40,722 nt of DNA from Pseudomonadota bacterium. GTDB lineage: Bacteria > Pseudomonadota > Alphaproteobacteria > Acetobacterales > Acetobacteraceae. The position numbers and the translations under genes were made by a program. The DNA lies in NCBI GenBank assembly GCA_021808055.1, contig JAKBCH010000012.1, positions 1-40,722 on the forward strand, in the 5' to 3' direction. Positions 1 through 8,266 of this stretch are shown in pieces. Numbering within the stretch: the stretch's first letter is position 1; the number at the start of each line of letters is the position of its first letter. The notes under the pieces were generated by a model. The model saw nothing but the letters and a program-made list of their open reading frames with translations, had not been told where the DNA came from and did no database searches.

Positions 1-308
1 AAGGGAATGCCTGCCGCTTCCGCTGCCCGCGCTGCCTGCACCTCGCCGCGCCGTGCATACATGCCGGCCAGGCCCACGGGGGCGATGGCAACAGGCATCG
101 CCATAGGCTGGCCGAACAGACTGGTGGAAAGATCGTATTCCGCCACGTTCTTCAGCACGCGTTGGCGCAAGGCGAGGTCTGCCAGGTCTGCCACGTTGCG
201 GCGCAGGGTTTGCTCCGCATAGGCGCCGCCATCGGCGTAATGGAACAGAAAGGACGGCAGACGGCGGCGCGCGGCCTCACGGAAATCTGTGGTGGAGGAA
301 ATGATCAT
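1..308 (-). CDS. lldD: L-lactate dehydrogenase (FMN), N-terminal part
   Basis: The first 102 codons are present and the gene runs off the left edge, so the C-terminal three quarters are missing. LldD is a membrane-associated FMN enzyme that oxidises L-lactate to pyruvate and feeds electrons to quinone. The translation starts [20 protein letters not shown] and continues through [25 protein letters not shown] and [20 protein letters not shown]. These are near-identical to the start of E. coli LldD and are diagnostic of the FMN alpha-hydroxy-acid dehydrogenase family. The catalytic His/Arg pair lies outside the window. The ATG at 308-306 gives the family's usual N terminus, although the ribosome site is weak. 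It lies 48 bases downstream of the LysR gene on the same strand and may be co-transcribed with it. Confidence 0.93.
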   Translation of the reverse strand, partial: MIISSTTDFREAARRRLPSFLFHYADGGAYAEQTLRRNVADLADLALRQRVLKNVAEYDLSTSLFGQPMAMPVAIAPVGLAGMYARRGEVQAARAAEAAGIP

Positions 309-340
309 GGTTTGGCCAATCTTCTTACAAAAATAGCCGC

Positions 341-356
341 CCGGCCAGGGCGCCGG
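341..356 (-). terminator. possible weak terminator between lysR and lldD
   Basis: A GC-rich inverted repeat, CCGGC-N6-GCCGG, abuts the stop codon of the LysR gene. On the minus strand it is followed within a few bases by TATTTTTG. It could end or attenuate transcription between lysR and lldD. The stem is only five pairs, so this is tentative. Confidence 0.3.
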
Positions 357-1253
357 TTAGGTAACCAATGGCGGCGTGGCGCGGGCAAGCTCCAGAAACG
401 TCGCTGCCGCCTTGGGCACGTAGCGTTCCTTATGCCGCACGGCTTGAAAGGGGCGTGGGGGCAGCAGCATATTGGCGCGCTTTAACGCCCCGGCGGAAAG
501 CGCGTGCAGGCACACCAAAGGCGAGAGGCACGCCGCCCCGGCACCTCCGGCCACAGCTTCTCGTACCGCCTCGTTAGACGGCAAGGTGAGCACAATGTTC
601 AAGGCATCCTCCGGCAAGCCGCGTTCCGCCAGCGCGGCGAGAAATGCCTCCCGCGTGCCAGACCCTTCCTCACGGAACACCCATGCCTGGCGGCGCAGAT
701 CCGCGTTGGTTAATTCTCCGCCTCTGGCCCAGGGGTGGCCGGGGGCGACTAGCACCGCCATGCGTTCGCCCGTTATGGGCTCCACATGCAGGGAAGGGGC
801 GTCCAGCGGGCCTTCCACAAACCCCAGCTCGGCCTCGCCTTCCGCCACCGCCTGCGCCACCTTGGCGGTGTTGCCGATGGCGAGGTCAATAACAAAACCA
901 GGATGCTGGCGATGAAATTCCACGATCAGCCGGGGCAGATAATAGCTGGCGATGGTCTGGCTGGCATAAACGGTAAGCCGCCCGCGCTTTAGCCCGGCGT
1001 AATCGCGCAGCGCCGTTTCTGCTGCCGTGGCGCGGGCCAGCACGGCGCGGGCCTCGGCCAGAAACAGCCGCCCGGTTTCCGTGAGGGTGATATTGCGGCC
1101 CACACGGTCGAAAAATTTTACCTCGTGCTGGTTTTCCAGCGCGGCGATGGAGGCTGAGACCGCCGCCTGTGTGAGGTTGAGCGCTGTTGCGGCGCGGGTG
1201 ATGTGCTGACGCTCCGCTACGGCGGCGAAGATACGCAATTGTTCCAGGGTCAT
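357..1253 (-). CDS. LysR-family regulator, YeiE/CysR-like
   Basis: 298 residues, normal for a LysR regulator. An N-terminal winged helix-turn-helix (about residues 1-60, with LTQAAVSASIAALE as the recognition region) is followed by a periplasmic-binding-like effector domain with the motifs AIGNTAKVAQAV, ELGFVEGPLD and FREEGSGTRE. The SGTRE segment and overall order resemble the YeiE/CysB-like branch, members of which respond to small anions such as sulfite. The effector here is not known. It is divergent from the TDT transporter at 1354-2502, the usual arrangement for a LysR regulator and its target, and lies upstream of lldD on its own strand. The ATG at 1253 lacks a clear ribosome site, but the N terminus fits the family. 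Confidence 0.85.
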   Translation of the reverse strand: MTLEQLRIFAAVAERQHITRAATALNLTQAAVSASIAALENQHEVKFFDRVGRNITLTETGRLFLAEARAVLARATAAETALRDYAGLKRGRLTVYASQTIASYYLPRLIVEFHRQHPGFVIDLAIGNTAKVAQAVAEGEAELGFVEGPLDAPSLHVEPITGERMAVLVAPGHPWARGGELTNADLRRQAWVFREEGSGTREAFLAALAERGLPEDALNIVLTLPSNEAVREAVAGGAGAACLSPLVCLHALSAGALKRANMLLPPRPFQAVRHKERYVPKAAATFLELARATPPLVT

Positions 1254-1266
1254 GGAAAATACATAA

Positions 1267-1281
1267 ATTAGATTTGTTAAT
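1267..1281. promoter_or_regulatory. candidate LysR operator between lysR and TDT gene
   Basis: ATTA-N7-TAAT is an interrupted dyad that contains a T-N11-A core, the classical LysR box. It lies in the 100-base AT-rich divergent promoter region, 14 bases upstream of the regulator's start codon, a position suited to autoregulation and activation of the transporter. This is a sequence pattern only. Confidence 0.4.
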
Positions 1282-1353
1282 ATGAAAAGAATAATCAGTT
1301 TTTAAAATATATTTGGCGGCCGTATTTCAAGCCTGTCGAAAGGCAGGTTGATT

Positions 1354-2502
1354 ATGTTGTCCAGACCCTTTTCCTATCACGAGCACCCCGTCGAGATTGT
1401 GCGGCAATTCACCCCCAACTGGTTCACCGTAACCATGGGTACTGGCGTGCTGGCGCTGCTGTTAAACCAATTGCCCGGCCCGGCTTGGCTGCCGGTTCTG
1501 GCGGCTGGGGTGTGGCGGGCAAATATCGCGCTGTTTTCGCTGTTTTCTCTGCTTTATATCGCGCATTGGCTGTTTTATACGCGCCAGGCGATAAACAGCC
1601 TCAGCCATTCTGTGGTGCCGATGTTTTTGGGTGCCATTCCGATGGGGTTTGCCACCATCGTGAACGGCACCCTGGTGTTTGGCCACAACCCGGAGCTTGC
1701 CTTGCGGTTGTGGGAAATTGACCTGGTGCTCTCTGTTCTCATTGGTCTTGGCGTGCCTTTTGCCATGGTGGTGAGCCAGAAACATGCGCTGGAAGCCATG
1801 ACTGGGGTTTGGTTGTTGCCGATTGTGGCCTGTGAGGTTGCTGCGGCGAGCGGGGCGTTGCTGGCACCGCATTTGCCTGCACATGTGGCAGTTAACTTAG
1901 TGCTGGCGGGATATGTGTTGTGGGCGCTTTCCGTGCCGCTGGCGATGGGTATCATCACCATTCTGTTTTTGCGGCTGGTGCTGCATTCCCTGCCGCCGGC
2001 GGAAATGGCGGTTTCATCCTGGCTGGCTTTGGGCCCACTGGGGACAGGTGCGCTGGGGCTGCTGCTGCTGGGCCATGCCGCACCGGCGGCCTTCGTTGGC
2101 AGCAAGCTGGCGTTCATAGGCAGCGTGGCGCAGGGCATTGGGGTTATCGGCGGGCTGGTGGTTTGGGCTTATGGCGCCTGGTGGCTGGCCCTGGCGGTGG
2201 CGATGGTGCTGGCGCAGCGCCCGCACAAGCTGCCGTTTAACATGGGCTGGTGGGGCTTCACCTTCCCGCTGGGCGTGTTCATTTTGGCGACCAACGCGCT
2301 GGGGGCGCAAACCGGGCTGGCCGCGTTTACGATTGCGGGCCACACGATGACCGGGGTTTTTGTAGCACTTTGGGGCCTGGTGGCGCTGCGGACCCTGCGC
2401 GGGGCCTATCATGGCTCGCTGTTTGCTTCGCCTCTTGTGCCGCCGCAAGTGGTGCGCTCTGGCCCCGCCGTGGCTGTTGCCCCTGCCAGCCGATGCGGCT
2501 AG
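1354..2502 (+). CDS. TDT/SLAC1-family transporter
   Basis: 382 residues, almost wholly hydrophobic, with about ten predicted membrane helices. The opening FTPNWFTVTMGTGVLALLL is the signature of the tellurite-resistance/dicarboxylate transporter (TDT) family, which contains TehA, Mae1 malate permease and Ssu1 sulfite exporter and shares the SLAC1 anion-channel fold. The GWWGFTFPLGVF segment near the C terminus also fits. The start is taken as the ATG at 1354, six bases after AGGCAGG; an in-frame TTG at 1348 would overlap that ribosome site. The substrate cannot be read from sequence. The lldD neighbour would fit a carboxylate, and the YeiE-like regulator would fit sulfite. Transcription is probably controlled by the divergent LysR protein. 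Confidence 0.85.
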   Translation: MLSRPFSYHEHPVEIVRQFTPNWFTVTMGTGVLALLLNQLPGPAWLPVLAAGVWRANIALFSLFSLLYIAHWLFYTRQAINSLSHSVVPMFLGAIPMGFATIVNGTLVFGHNPELALRLWEIDLVLSVLIGLGVPFAMVVSQKHALEAMTGVWLLPIVACEVAAASGALLAPHLPAHVAVNLVLAGYVLWALSVPLAMGIITILFLRLVLHSLPPAEMAVSSWLALGPLGTGALGLLLLGHAAPAAFVGSKLAFIGSVAQGIGVIGGLVVWAYGAWWLALAVAMVLAQRPHKLPFNMGWWGFTFPLGVFILATNALGAQTGLAAFTIAGHTMTGVFVALWGLVALRTLRGAYHGSLFASPLVPPQVVRSGPAVAVAPASRCG

Positions 2503-2514
2503 AAGGGCTGCCAC

Positions 2515-2591
2515 GGACCCGTAGCTCAGCTGGATAGAGTGTTGCCCTCCGAAGGCAAAGGTCGCGCGTTCGAATCGCGCCGGGTCCGCCA
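2515..2591 (+). tRNA. tRNA-Arg(CCG)
   Basis: A full cloverleaf. The acceptor stem is GGACCCG/CGGGTCC with discriminator G and an encoded CCA. The D arm is GCTC...GAGT. The anticodon stem TTGCC/GGCAA carries loop CTCCGAA, giving anticodon CCG (codon CGG). The T stem is GCGCG/CGCGC with loop TTCGAAT. It begins 12 bases after the TDT stop codon and may be transcribed from its own promoter or by read-through. The AT-richer block starts directly at its 3' end. Confidence 0.96.
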
Positions 2592-2765
2592 GAAAACCAG
2601 ATGGTTGAATTGGTTTATAGCGACCACAAAAAGACCCAGGTGCTTCGTCCCGCGTTTTACGGCTGCAAGTTCTGGCAGACCGGACCTTATGACACCTGTA
2701 GCAGAATGAATATGACAACAGATGGGCAGACACTGCGTCACCACCTATCTATGCACGGGAGGTCT

Positions 2766-3215
2766 TCACTTTAGTCCTTCTACCGACTGTGGCAATTCTA
2801 ACTCTCTATTCCCGCTCCAGAGACCAAGCTTTAATAAGGCTCCGATTACCACGCCTTTTACGATCCTTAGAACGATGCAGCATGTCAGCGCGAGCAAACA
2901 GAGCCACACGACAGAGGCAAAAAATCCTGGGATATAATGAAAATAGAAGAAAAGCGTGATGAAAATTGCCATGATGTGAACAACGATTACCATGGCGATA
3001 TAGATTGGTGTGTCGTCCGCAGGCATGTCTCCAAGTGGCGCATCACAGATTTCGCAGTGATGCTTCACTTTCAGGTAACCCGAGAAGATCCCTGATTTTG
3101 CACATTGGGGGCATTTACCACGAAGGCCGCGCCAGATAACGGCGCACCAGCCGGAAGCCGTTGTAGCCGGTCCAATGGTGGAGCGTGCGGTGTGTTCTCG
3201 ATTAGGGCTGAACAA
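2766..3215 (-). CDS. DUF983 membrane protein
   Basis: 149 residues. An N-terminal zinc-ribbon-like part (WRGLRGKCPQCAKSGIF, then HHCEICDAPLGDM, four Cys) is followed by two adjacent transmembrane segments (about 70-95 and 98-118). This is the order of the DUF983 family, common in alphaproteobacteria and of unknown function. The start appears to be a TTG at 3215 preceded by GAGGA; no in-frame ATG precedes the zinc ribbon, so the exact start is uncertain. It lies 99 bases downstream of the TMADH-like gene on the same strand. Base composition is lower in GC than in the flanking housekeeping genes. A link to amine catabolism is not evident. Confidence 0.8.
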   Translation of the reverse strand: MFSPNREHTARSTIGPATTASGWCAVIWRGLRGKCPQCAKSGIFSGYLKVKHHCEICDAPLGDMPADDTPIYIAMVIVVHIMAIFITLFFYFHYIPGFFASVVWLCLLALTCCIVLRIVKGVVIGALLKLGLWSGNRELELPQSVEGLK

Positions 3216-3314
3216 AAATTCGTCCTCTGCTTCAAGTCTATTTTGGATGTTCGATTGACCCTACCGCACGGTCGTTCTTTTCTCTCAAATCTGGTTTCCG
3301 ATTTAGCCGATTGG

Positions 3315-5399
3315 TTATAAATTTGGCGAGAGTTCTGTGACTTCGCGACGGAAGCTGAGCGTATCCCCCCATTCTTCGGTCCAGACTCCGGAATCCAACT
3401 CCCGCGCATAGCGGTGCCCGGCGAAAACGGCCCAGGCTATGGGGCCGGGGGCTGCCGCATCGCCGATGATTTGAACCGAATGGATGCCTGCATCCGCCCA
3501 ATCTGCCTGCCGCGACAGAAGCTGATGATAAAGACTGTCATTGGCTTGGCGTGAAGTGACCATCACGAAAGCGGTTGCCTCCAACACATGCCGCGCATCG
3601 GTATAGATGCAGTTTGTCTCCACCCCTTCGGCACGAATCTCCGTGACGCCGGTGTTCAATAGGATTTTCACCCCCGCTTCGATCAGGCGCCGATGGATTG
3701 CGGCTTGCTCCAGCGTATTTCGCGTCCAGTCCGACACATAGGCGGCGGGGGTGACCAGAACCACCTCGCACCCGGCCTGGGCCAGGCGTTCAGCAATGAC
3801 GCCGCCCATGTAGTAATGATCGTCATCGAACAGCACCACCCGGCCTGTGGGCAAACGACCTTCCATGATGTCGTCGGGCGTAAAAACGGGCAGGGTGCCA
3901 TGCACGGGCATGGGCACCACATGCTGGCGGGCCACGCCGTCTGCGCGCCAAATGCTGCCCGTGGCGATGCAGATATTCTGGAAGCCGAATTCCAGCACAT
4001 CGTCCACCCCCAATGCGGAGCCGGGATACATTTGCACATTCGGCCGCTGGCCAAGCTGGTACATCCGGTAATCCATCACCCGCCCCCAGGCGGCAAGGCC
4101 GGGTAGCAAGCGCTCACGCGCCACGCGGCCGCCAAAGGCCTCCCGCGCCTCGGCCAGCGCGACATCATAGCCACGCAGGCTCAGCGCCCGCGCCGCTTCC
4201 AGCCCCGCCGGCCCGGAGCCGATGACCAGCACTGATTCGGATGCGCCCTTGGACGCTATTTTTTCAGGGTGCCAGCCGCGCCGCCATTCCTCCATGAAGG
4301 TGGGATTTTGCGTGCACCGGCTGATCGACATGGTCATGTCTCCGGTGATGCAGATGTTGCAGCCGATGCATTCGCGGATATCTTCGACCCTGCCTTCCTC
4401 GATTTTTTTTGGCAGGAACGGGTCTGCGATGGAAGGGCGCGCGCAGCCGATGAAATCCAGCACACCCTGGCGGACGAGACGCGCCATCACATCCGGCGAG
4501 GTGAAGCGCCCGACACCCACCACCGGCTTGGAGGTAAGGTCTCGTATGCCTTTCACCAGAACCTCCTGTGCGGCTTCCTCCTTGAAGCGGGAAGGGCCGG
4601 AGCAATCCTCCCAGGTGCCGTGTGCCAGATCCCAGAGATCCGGAAGATCCTTGTTCATCTCAATGAAGTCGCGGACCTCATTGTTAGAGAAACCAAGTTC
4701 ACCGATCGTCTCGTCAAGGCTGACGCGCAGGGTAATGCCCATCGTGTCGCCAATCGCATCCCGCATATCGGCGATCACCTCGTTCACGAAGCGTGAGCGG
4801 TTTTCCAGGCTGCCGCCATACTCATCCGAACGCTGATTGGTGGCGCGCGAGAGAAAATGCTGGAACACGCCGAAGCCATGGGCACCATACAGGCAGATCA
4901 GATCAAACCCGGCAAGCTTGGAGCGTTTTGCGGCATTTACGAACCAGCGGCGGAGATTTTTGATGTCGCCCTTATCCATCGCGCGCGCCTGCACCGGGTC
5001 GTTGGTGAAAGTGCGGATGGGCAAGGCGGTGGGCGCCAGCGGGACTTCCTTAGTGTAAAGGTTTGGTCCGTTAATGCCGGAATAGGCAAGCTGAATACCG
5101 GCCAGCGCGCCATGAGTCTTCATGGCGTCTGACATGCGGCGCAGGGATGGGATATCCGCATCATCCCAGAGCCGTAATTCAATGAACGGCGTGATCTCAG
5201 ATGTCTGGTGCATCTCGGTTTGTTCGGTAAAAATGACGCCCCAGCCGCCTTCGGCCTTAATCCCGCGCATCGCCGCGACAGAAGAAGGGTCTCGATACCC
5301 GCCGCCATTGCAGTGTGGCACTTGATAGAAGCGGTTTTTAGCTGTCAGTGGGCCGATGGCCAGCGGCTCGAACAGAATGTCGTAGGAGGAGTTACGCAT
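3315..5399 (-). CDS. trimethylamine-dehydrogenase-like FMN/[4Fe-4S] oxidoreductase
   Basis: 694 residues, a little shorter than trimethylamine dehydrogenase (TMADH, about 730) and with the same domain order. An N-terminal old-yellow-enzyme TIM barrel (about 1-370) is followed by a [4Fe-4S] cluster region and a C-terminal nucleotide-fold domain with VIGSGPAGLEAA. The FYQVPHC motif places Cys30 exactly where TMADH carries its covalent 6-S-cysteinyl FMN. The cluster ligands are Cys344, Cys347, Cys350 and Cys362 (ECIGCNIC...RCTQN). YGAH (171-174) and GPSRF match active-site strands. The position of TMADH Tyr60 is Gln60, and the second-bowl aromatic region near 352-361 is replaced, so the substrate is probably another methylated or primary amine; dimethylamine, histamine and methylated amino acids are all used by relatives. 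It sits downstream of a permease and an aminopeptidase gene. Its ATG has no good ribosome site but is overlapped by a short leader ORF. Confidence 0.88.
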   Translation of the reverse strand: MRNSSYDILFEPLAIGPLTAKNRFYQVPHCNGGGYRDPSSVAAMRGIKAEGGWGVIFTEQTEMHQTSEITPFIELRLWDDADIPSLRRMSDAMKTHGALAGIQLAYSGINGPNLYTKEVPLAPTALPIRTFTNDPVQARAMDKGDIKNLRRWFVNAAKRSKLAGFDLICLYGAHGFGVFQHFLSRATNQRSDEYGGSLENRSRFVNEVIADMRDAIGDTMGITLRVSLDETIGELGFSNNEVRDFIEMNKDLPDLWDLAHGTWEDCSGPSRFKEEAAQEVLVKGIRDLTSKPVVGVGRFTSPDVMARLVRQGVLDFIGCARPSIADPFLPKKIEEGRVEDIRECIGCNICITGDMTMSISRCTQNPTFMEEWRRGWHPEKIASKGASESVLVIGSGPAGLEAARALSLRGYDVALAEAREAFGGRVARERLLPGLAAWGRVMDYRMYQLGQRPNVQMYPGSALGVDDVLEFGFQNICIATGSIWRADGVARQHVVPMPVHGTLPVFTPDDIMEGRLPTGRVVLFDDDHYYMGGVIAERLAQAGCEVVLVTPAAYVSDWTRNTLEQAAIHRRLIEAGVKILLNTGVTEIRAEGVETNCIYTDARHVLEATAFVMVTSRQANDSLYHQLLSRQADWADAGIHSVQIIGDAAAPGPIAWAVFAGHRYARELDSGVWTEEWGDTLSFRREVTELSPNL

Positions 5400-5418
5400 T
5401 GCCGTGACTTTTCATCAT
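5392..5418 (-). CDS. 8-codon leader ORF overlapping the TMADH-like start
   Basis: On the minus strand an optimal AGAAGGA lies five bases before ATGATG. The reading frame encodes MMKSHGNA and stops at a TAA located inside the first codons of the TMADH-like gene. That gene's own ATG lies within the leader and has no visible ribosome site. Translation of the dehydrogenase may therefore depend on termination and re-initiation from the leader. A one-base sequence error that hides a longer N terminus is the main alternative. The leader has no obvious attenuator codon run. Confidence 0.4.
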   Translation of the reverse strand: MMKSHGNA

Positions 5419-5544
5419 CTGTGTCCTTCTTGACGCCGGAAACAAAGAAAACAGCAGAAACCTAAAAATTACAACGGTTCAGATGCTTCTCGGGCTTATG
5501 CTTTGATTAATGCATTCATCAAGGCCAGATTCTAGGGACAGGAT

Positions 5545-6957
5545 TTAGTTTTGTGGTCCCCGAAGGACCCAGGCGCCTTTTCGACGTAGCACAAAAAGAT
5601 AATACGCCGCAGACGCGATCACGACACCAAGAGTCGTAAACAGGCTCGGCCGCCCGATCACCGGGTCTTGCCAGTTGGCGTAGGTGACGTACACCAACAT
5701 TAAAAGTGCGCCAATTGGAGCGAGAGGAAAAAACGGCATACGATAATGCCCATGCCCTGTTGTACCGCGCTTGCGGCCAAGAATGACCGCCAGACATAGA
5801 GAGGCATAAATAACGATAAGACCGGTTCCTGTAATCACAAACAGAGCCGTCTCGTTCACGAAACACGCAGCGACAGCAAGTACGCCGCAAAATAGCGTTG
5901 AGATGTAGGGTGAATGGAAACGCGAATGCGTTTTTACTAAAAAATTATCGATACCTAAAGGCCAGACTTTATCCCGCGCCGTGCTGAAAACCATGCGTGC
6001 CGCGGCCAAAATGCACGCGATCATCGCATTGAAAATGGCCAACGCTATACCCAGGCTGATAATTGTATTGATTGTTGAACCAGATCGACTCGCAATAAAA
6101 TCACCAAACATGTTCGACGAACCGAAAAGGCTTTTCAGATCATTTGCACCCATCAATACGGCTGTTAACGGGAAAATTTCACAAAGCACCGTAATGCCGA
6201 GGGCCATGAGAATGGCGCGGCCAATTTTTTTGGTTGCGTCGTGCATCTCTTCACCAAAATAAACCGCGGAGCCATAGCCATTATATGCAAAAATCGCGAT
6301 TGTAACGCCCATACCGATAGCCCCAATAGGCGCTCCCGCGAGAGCAGTACCTTTAAGCATAACGGGATGAAAAATGAGATCGGTTATTGGCCGGTTGACA
6401 TGCGCAAACCCAAGAACAACGAGCAAGATGAGCGCAAGCACCTCAATGATAAGAAAAATTCCAGTAATAACGGCATTGCTTCTAATGTTCAATGTTGAAA
6501 TCAGTGTTGCAAGAATAACCGCTACGACGGCTGTTGAAACAACCTGCAAATGAGGGAACAACACTGTTAGATAGCTGCTAAGACCGAGGGCAAATACTGC
6601 GGGAATTAAAATGCTGCTCAGCGTGTTGACGCCCAAGATAATGAACCCCGCAAGAGGACCAACCACTCGGCCTACAATGGCATATTCGCCACCTGTCAAT
6701 GGAAATGCCGATGCAAGCTCCGCATAGACAAGGGACATGAAAACCCCGACGATTGCGGCGAAAATCATACTCAAAAACGCGCCCGATCCAGCCGTTTGCA
6801 CGATACCTGGAATGATTATAAACACTGAAGACGCCGGCGAAACGGCTGACAGTGTTATTAGCAGCGTGCCTAGAATTTTCATGCTGCGATGAAGACCGTC
6901 GGCAACCGGCACTGCGCCGATATCACCAGATATTTCCTTGCTTTGTATTTCAGACAT
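5545..6957 (-). CDS. APC-superfamily amino acid/amine permease
   Basis: 470 residues from the ATG at 6957, which follows AGGGAGG by five bases. An in-frame extension to 7095 has no ribosome site and is not used. About twelve transmembrane helices are visible. The first region (LLITLSAVSPASSVFIIIPG) and the ELASAFPLTGGEYAIVGRVV motif are typical of the amino acid-polyamine-organocation superfamily, in which the first helix carries the unwound substrate site and helix 3 follows the GGxY motif. It would import an amino acid, amine or small peptide-like compound across the inner membrane. It sits between the aminopeptidase (73 bases upstream) and the TMADH-like enzyme (145 bases downstream), all on one strand. 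Codon and base use is distinctly AT-richer than the flanking core genes. Confidence 0.87.
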   Translation of the reverse strand: MSEIQSKEISGDIGAVPVADGLHRSMKILGTLLITLSAVSPASSVFIIIPGIVQTAGSGAFLSMIFAAIVGVFMSLVYAELASAFPLTGGEYAIVGRVVGPLAGFIILGVNTLSSILIPAVFALGLSSYLTVLFPHLQVVSTAVVAVILATLISTLNIRSNAVITGIFLIIEVLALILLVVLGFAHVNRPITDLIFHPVMLKGTALAGAPIGAIGMGVTIAIFAYNGYGSAVYFGEEMHDATKKIGRAILMALGITVLCEIFPLTAVLMGANDLKSLFGSSNMFGDFIASRSGSTINTIISLGIALAIFNAMIACILAAARMVFSTARDKVWPLGIDNFLVKTHSRFHSPYISTLFCGVLAVAACFVNETALFVITGTGLIVIYASLCLAVILGRKRGTTGHGHYRMPFFPLAPIGALLMLVYVTYANWQDPVIGRPSLFTTLGVVIASAAYYLFVLRRKGAWVLRGPQN

Positions 6958-7030
6958 CGTTGCCTCCCTTATTTTTAAAGGCCCTGGGCGATTAGTCTTC
7001 GGCCATTTTTGAAATCCAAATATTGTGTGT

Positions 7031-8188
7031 TCACCGCTTGACCGCTGGCAAGACAAGGTCAGCCAACCGCTCTGGGTCAATGGCATGAACAACATGTCCG
7101 TGCTTTCCGGTCATGGTTTCAGCCGCGAGCATCGCGTTTAAAATCGCCTCGTCGACGCTCTCTACAGTCGCGGTGAACAGCCCATCCATGTCATCGTTAC
7201 TGACGGCATCGAACTTGAGCAGAGGCGGTTCAGGCAACTCACCTGGGTCGTTCGCGGTTGAGAAAGCCATGAAGATATCGCCAGAGTTGTTGCCTGAAAC
7301 AGTACCGCTCCGGCCAATACCGATGCTAACCCGCCGTGCGATGCGCTCAAGCTGGGATGAAACCAGCGGCGCATCAGTGGCTATGATGACGATGATGGAC
7401 CCTTTTTCTGACGACCACATCGCGTTTTCGGGCATCAGCTCACCAACCGGTACGCCACAAACTTTTAACCAGGGGCGTAACCCATGATTTGCTTGAACAA
7501 GCGCGCCCAAGCGGTAAGTGCCTGCCCGTAAAGAGACAATGCGCGAGGCTGTGCCAATGCCTCCTTTGAATTCATATGTGATCATTCCGGTACCGCCCCC
7601 CACATTTCCTTCTGGAACGGGACCGGTCGCAGCGCCATTGATCGCATTCAACACATGATCTTCTTGAACATGCAATCCAGCAATATCGTTCAACCAGCCG
7701 TCAAATGTCTCGCCAACAACGGGCAGGGGCCACACCGTTTCACCAATTTTTTCGGGGAATTTTTCAATCAGCCATCTGGCTGTTGCGTGATGTGCAATGC
7801 CAAGTGAGCAGGTGTTGGTAATTGTTATCGGCCCGGTGAATGACCCCGCTTCACGTATCCAGTGGCAACCCGTCAGCTCTCCGTTTCCGTTCATAGAGAA
7901 CGTTCCCGCCCAAACAGGATGCAACAAATGCTTCGGGGGACGCGGGAGAATAGCGGTCACGCCCGTTCGCACGGGGCCAGGGTCGGCGATAAGCGTGGTA
8001 AACCCTACACTGACACCGGGGACATCTGTAATTGCATTCATAGGCCCTGGCACACCAGGTATAGGTAGGCCAAGGCCCCGTGCGCGGCGGCGCCCATTGG
8101 GTGAGAATAAATGTGCCTCTAAATCATCTGATGGCAAATCCGTCTCCAATTTGCTTTTTTTTCTAGAGTTTGGGTATTGTCGCCACAT
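7031..8188 (-). CDS. P1-family (DmpA/BapA) self-cleaving aminopeptidase
   Basis: 385 residues, full length for the DmpA/BapA family, Ntn-type hydrolases that release N-terminal D- or beta-amino acids from peptides and amides. Diagnostic segments are NAITDVPGVSVG near residue 51, GNVGGGTGM (194-202), FKGGIGTASR (207-216), QANHG with the oxyanion Asn234, and EKGSIIVIIATDAPL. Autocleavage is expected between Gly263 and Ser264, making Ser264 the N-terminal nucleophile of the beta subunit. Two codons need care: the ATG at 8188 has no ribosome site, while an in-frame TTG at 8137 follows GGAG by six bases and may be the true start. No signal peptide is evident, so it probably acts in the cytoplasm on imported substrate. 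Divergent from the LuxR-type gene by 78 bases; first gene of the putative permease/dehydrogenase operon. Confidence 0.9.
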   Translation of the reverse strand: MWRQYPNSRKKSKLETDLPSDDLEAHLFSPNGRRRARGLGLPIPGVPGPMNAITDVPGVSVGFTTLIADPGPVRTGVTAILPRPPKHLLHPVWAGTFSMNGNGELTGCHWIREAGSFTGPITITNTCSLGIAHHATARWLIEKFPEKIGETVWPLPVVGETFDGWLNDIAGLHVQEDHVLNAINGAATGPVPEGNVGGGTGMITYEFKGGIGTASRIVSLRAGTYRLGALVQANHGLRPWLKVCGVPVGELMPENAMWSSEKGSIIVIIATDAPLVSSQLERIARRVSIGIGRSGTVSGNNSGDIFMAFSTANDPGELPEPPLLKFDAVSNDDMDGLFTATVESVDEAILNAMLAAETMTGKHGHVVHAIDPERLADLVLPAVKR

Positions 8189-8266
8189 TGCTGAAGATCA
8201 GCGTGAACCGGTATCCCCCTGCTGGGTTACGCCTAATAAATTTTTCAACCCTTTAGAGGTAGAAAT

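Noticed and set aside
2014..2733. 239-codon minus-strand frame opposite the transporter and tRNA
   Set aside because: It crosses a tRNA and is rich in Arg, Gln and His as antisense of a membrane protein would be.
2526..2744. 72-residue minus-strand reading over tRNA-Arg ending RRDSNARPLPSEGNTLS
   Set aside because: It is the antisense translation of a tRNA, a well-known false protein in annotations; it has no ribosome site or family.
6958..7095. 46-codon N-terminal extension of the APC permease
   Set aside because: AGGGAGG sits directly before the ATG at 6957 and would be inside the extension, which itself has no ribosome site.
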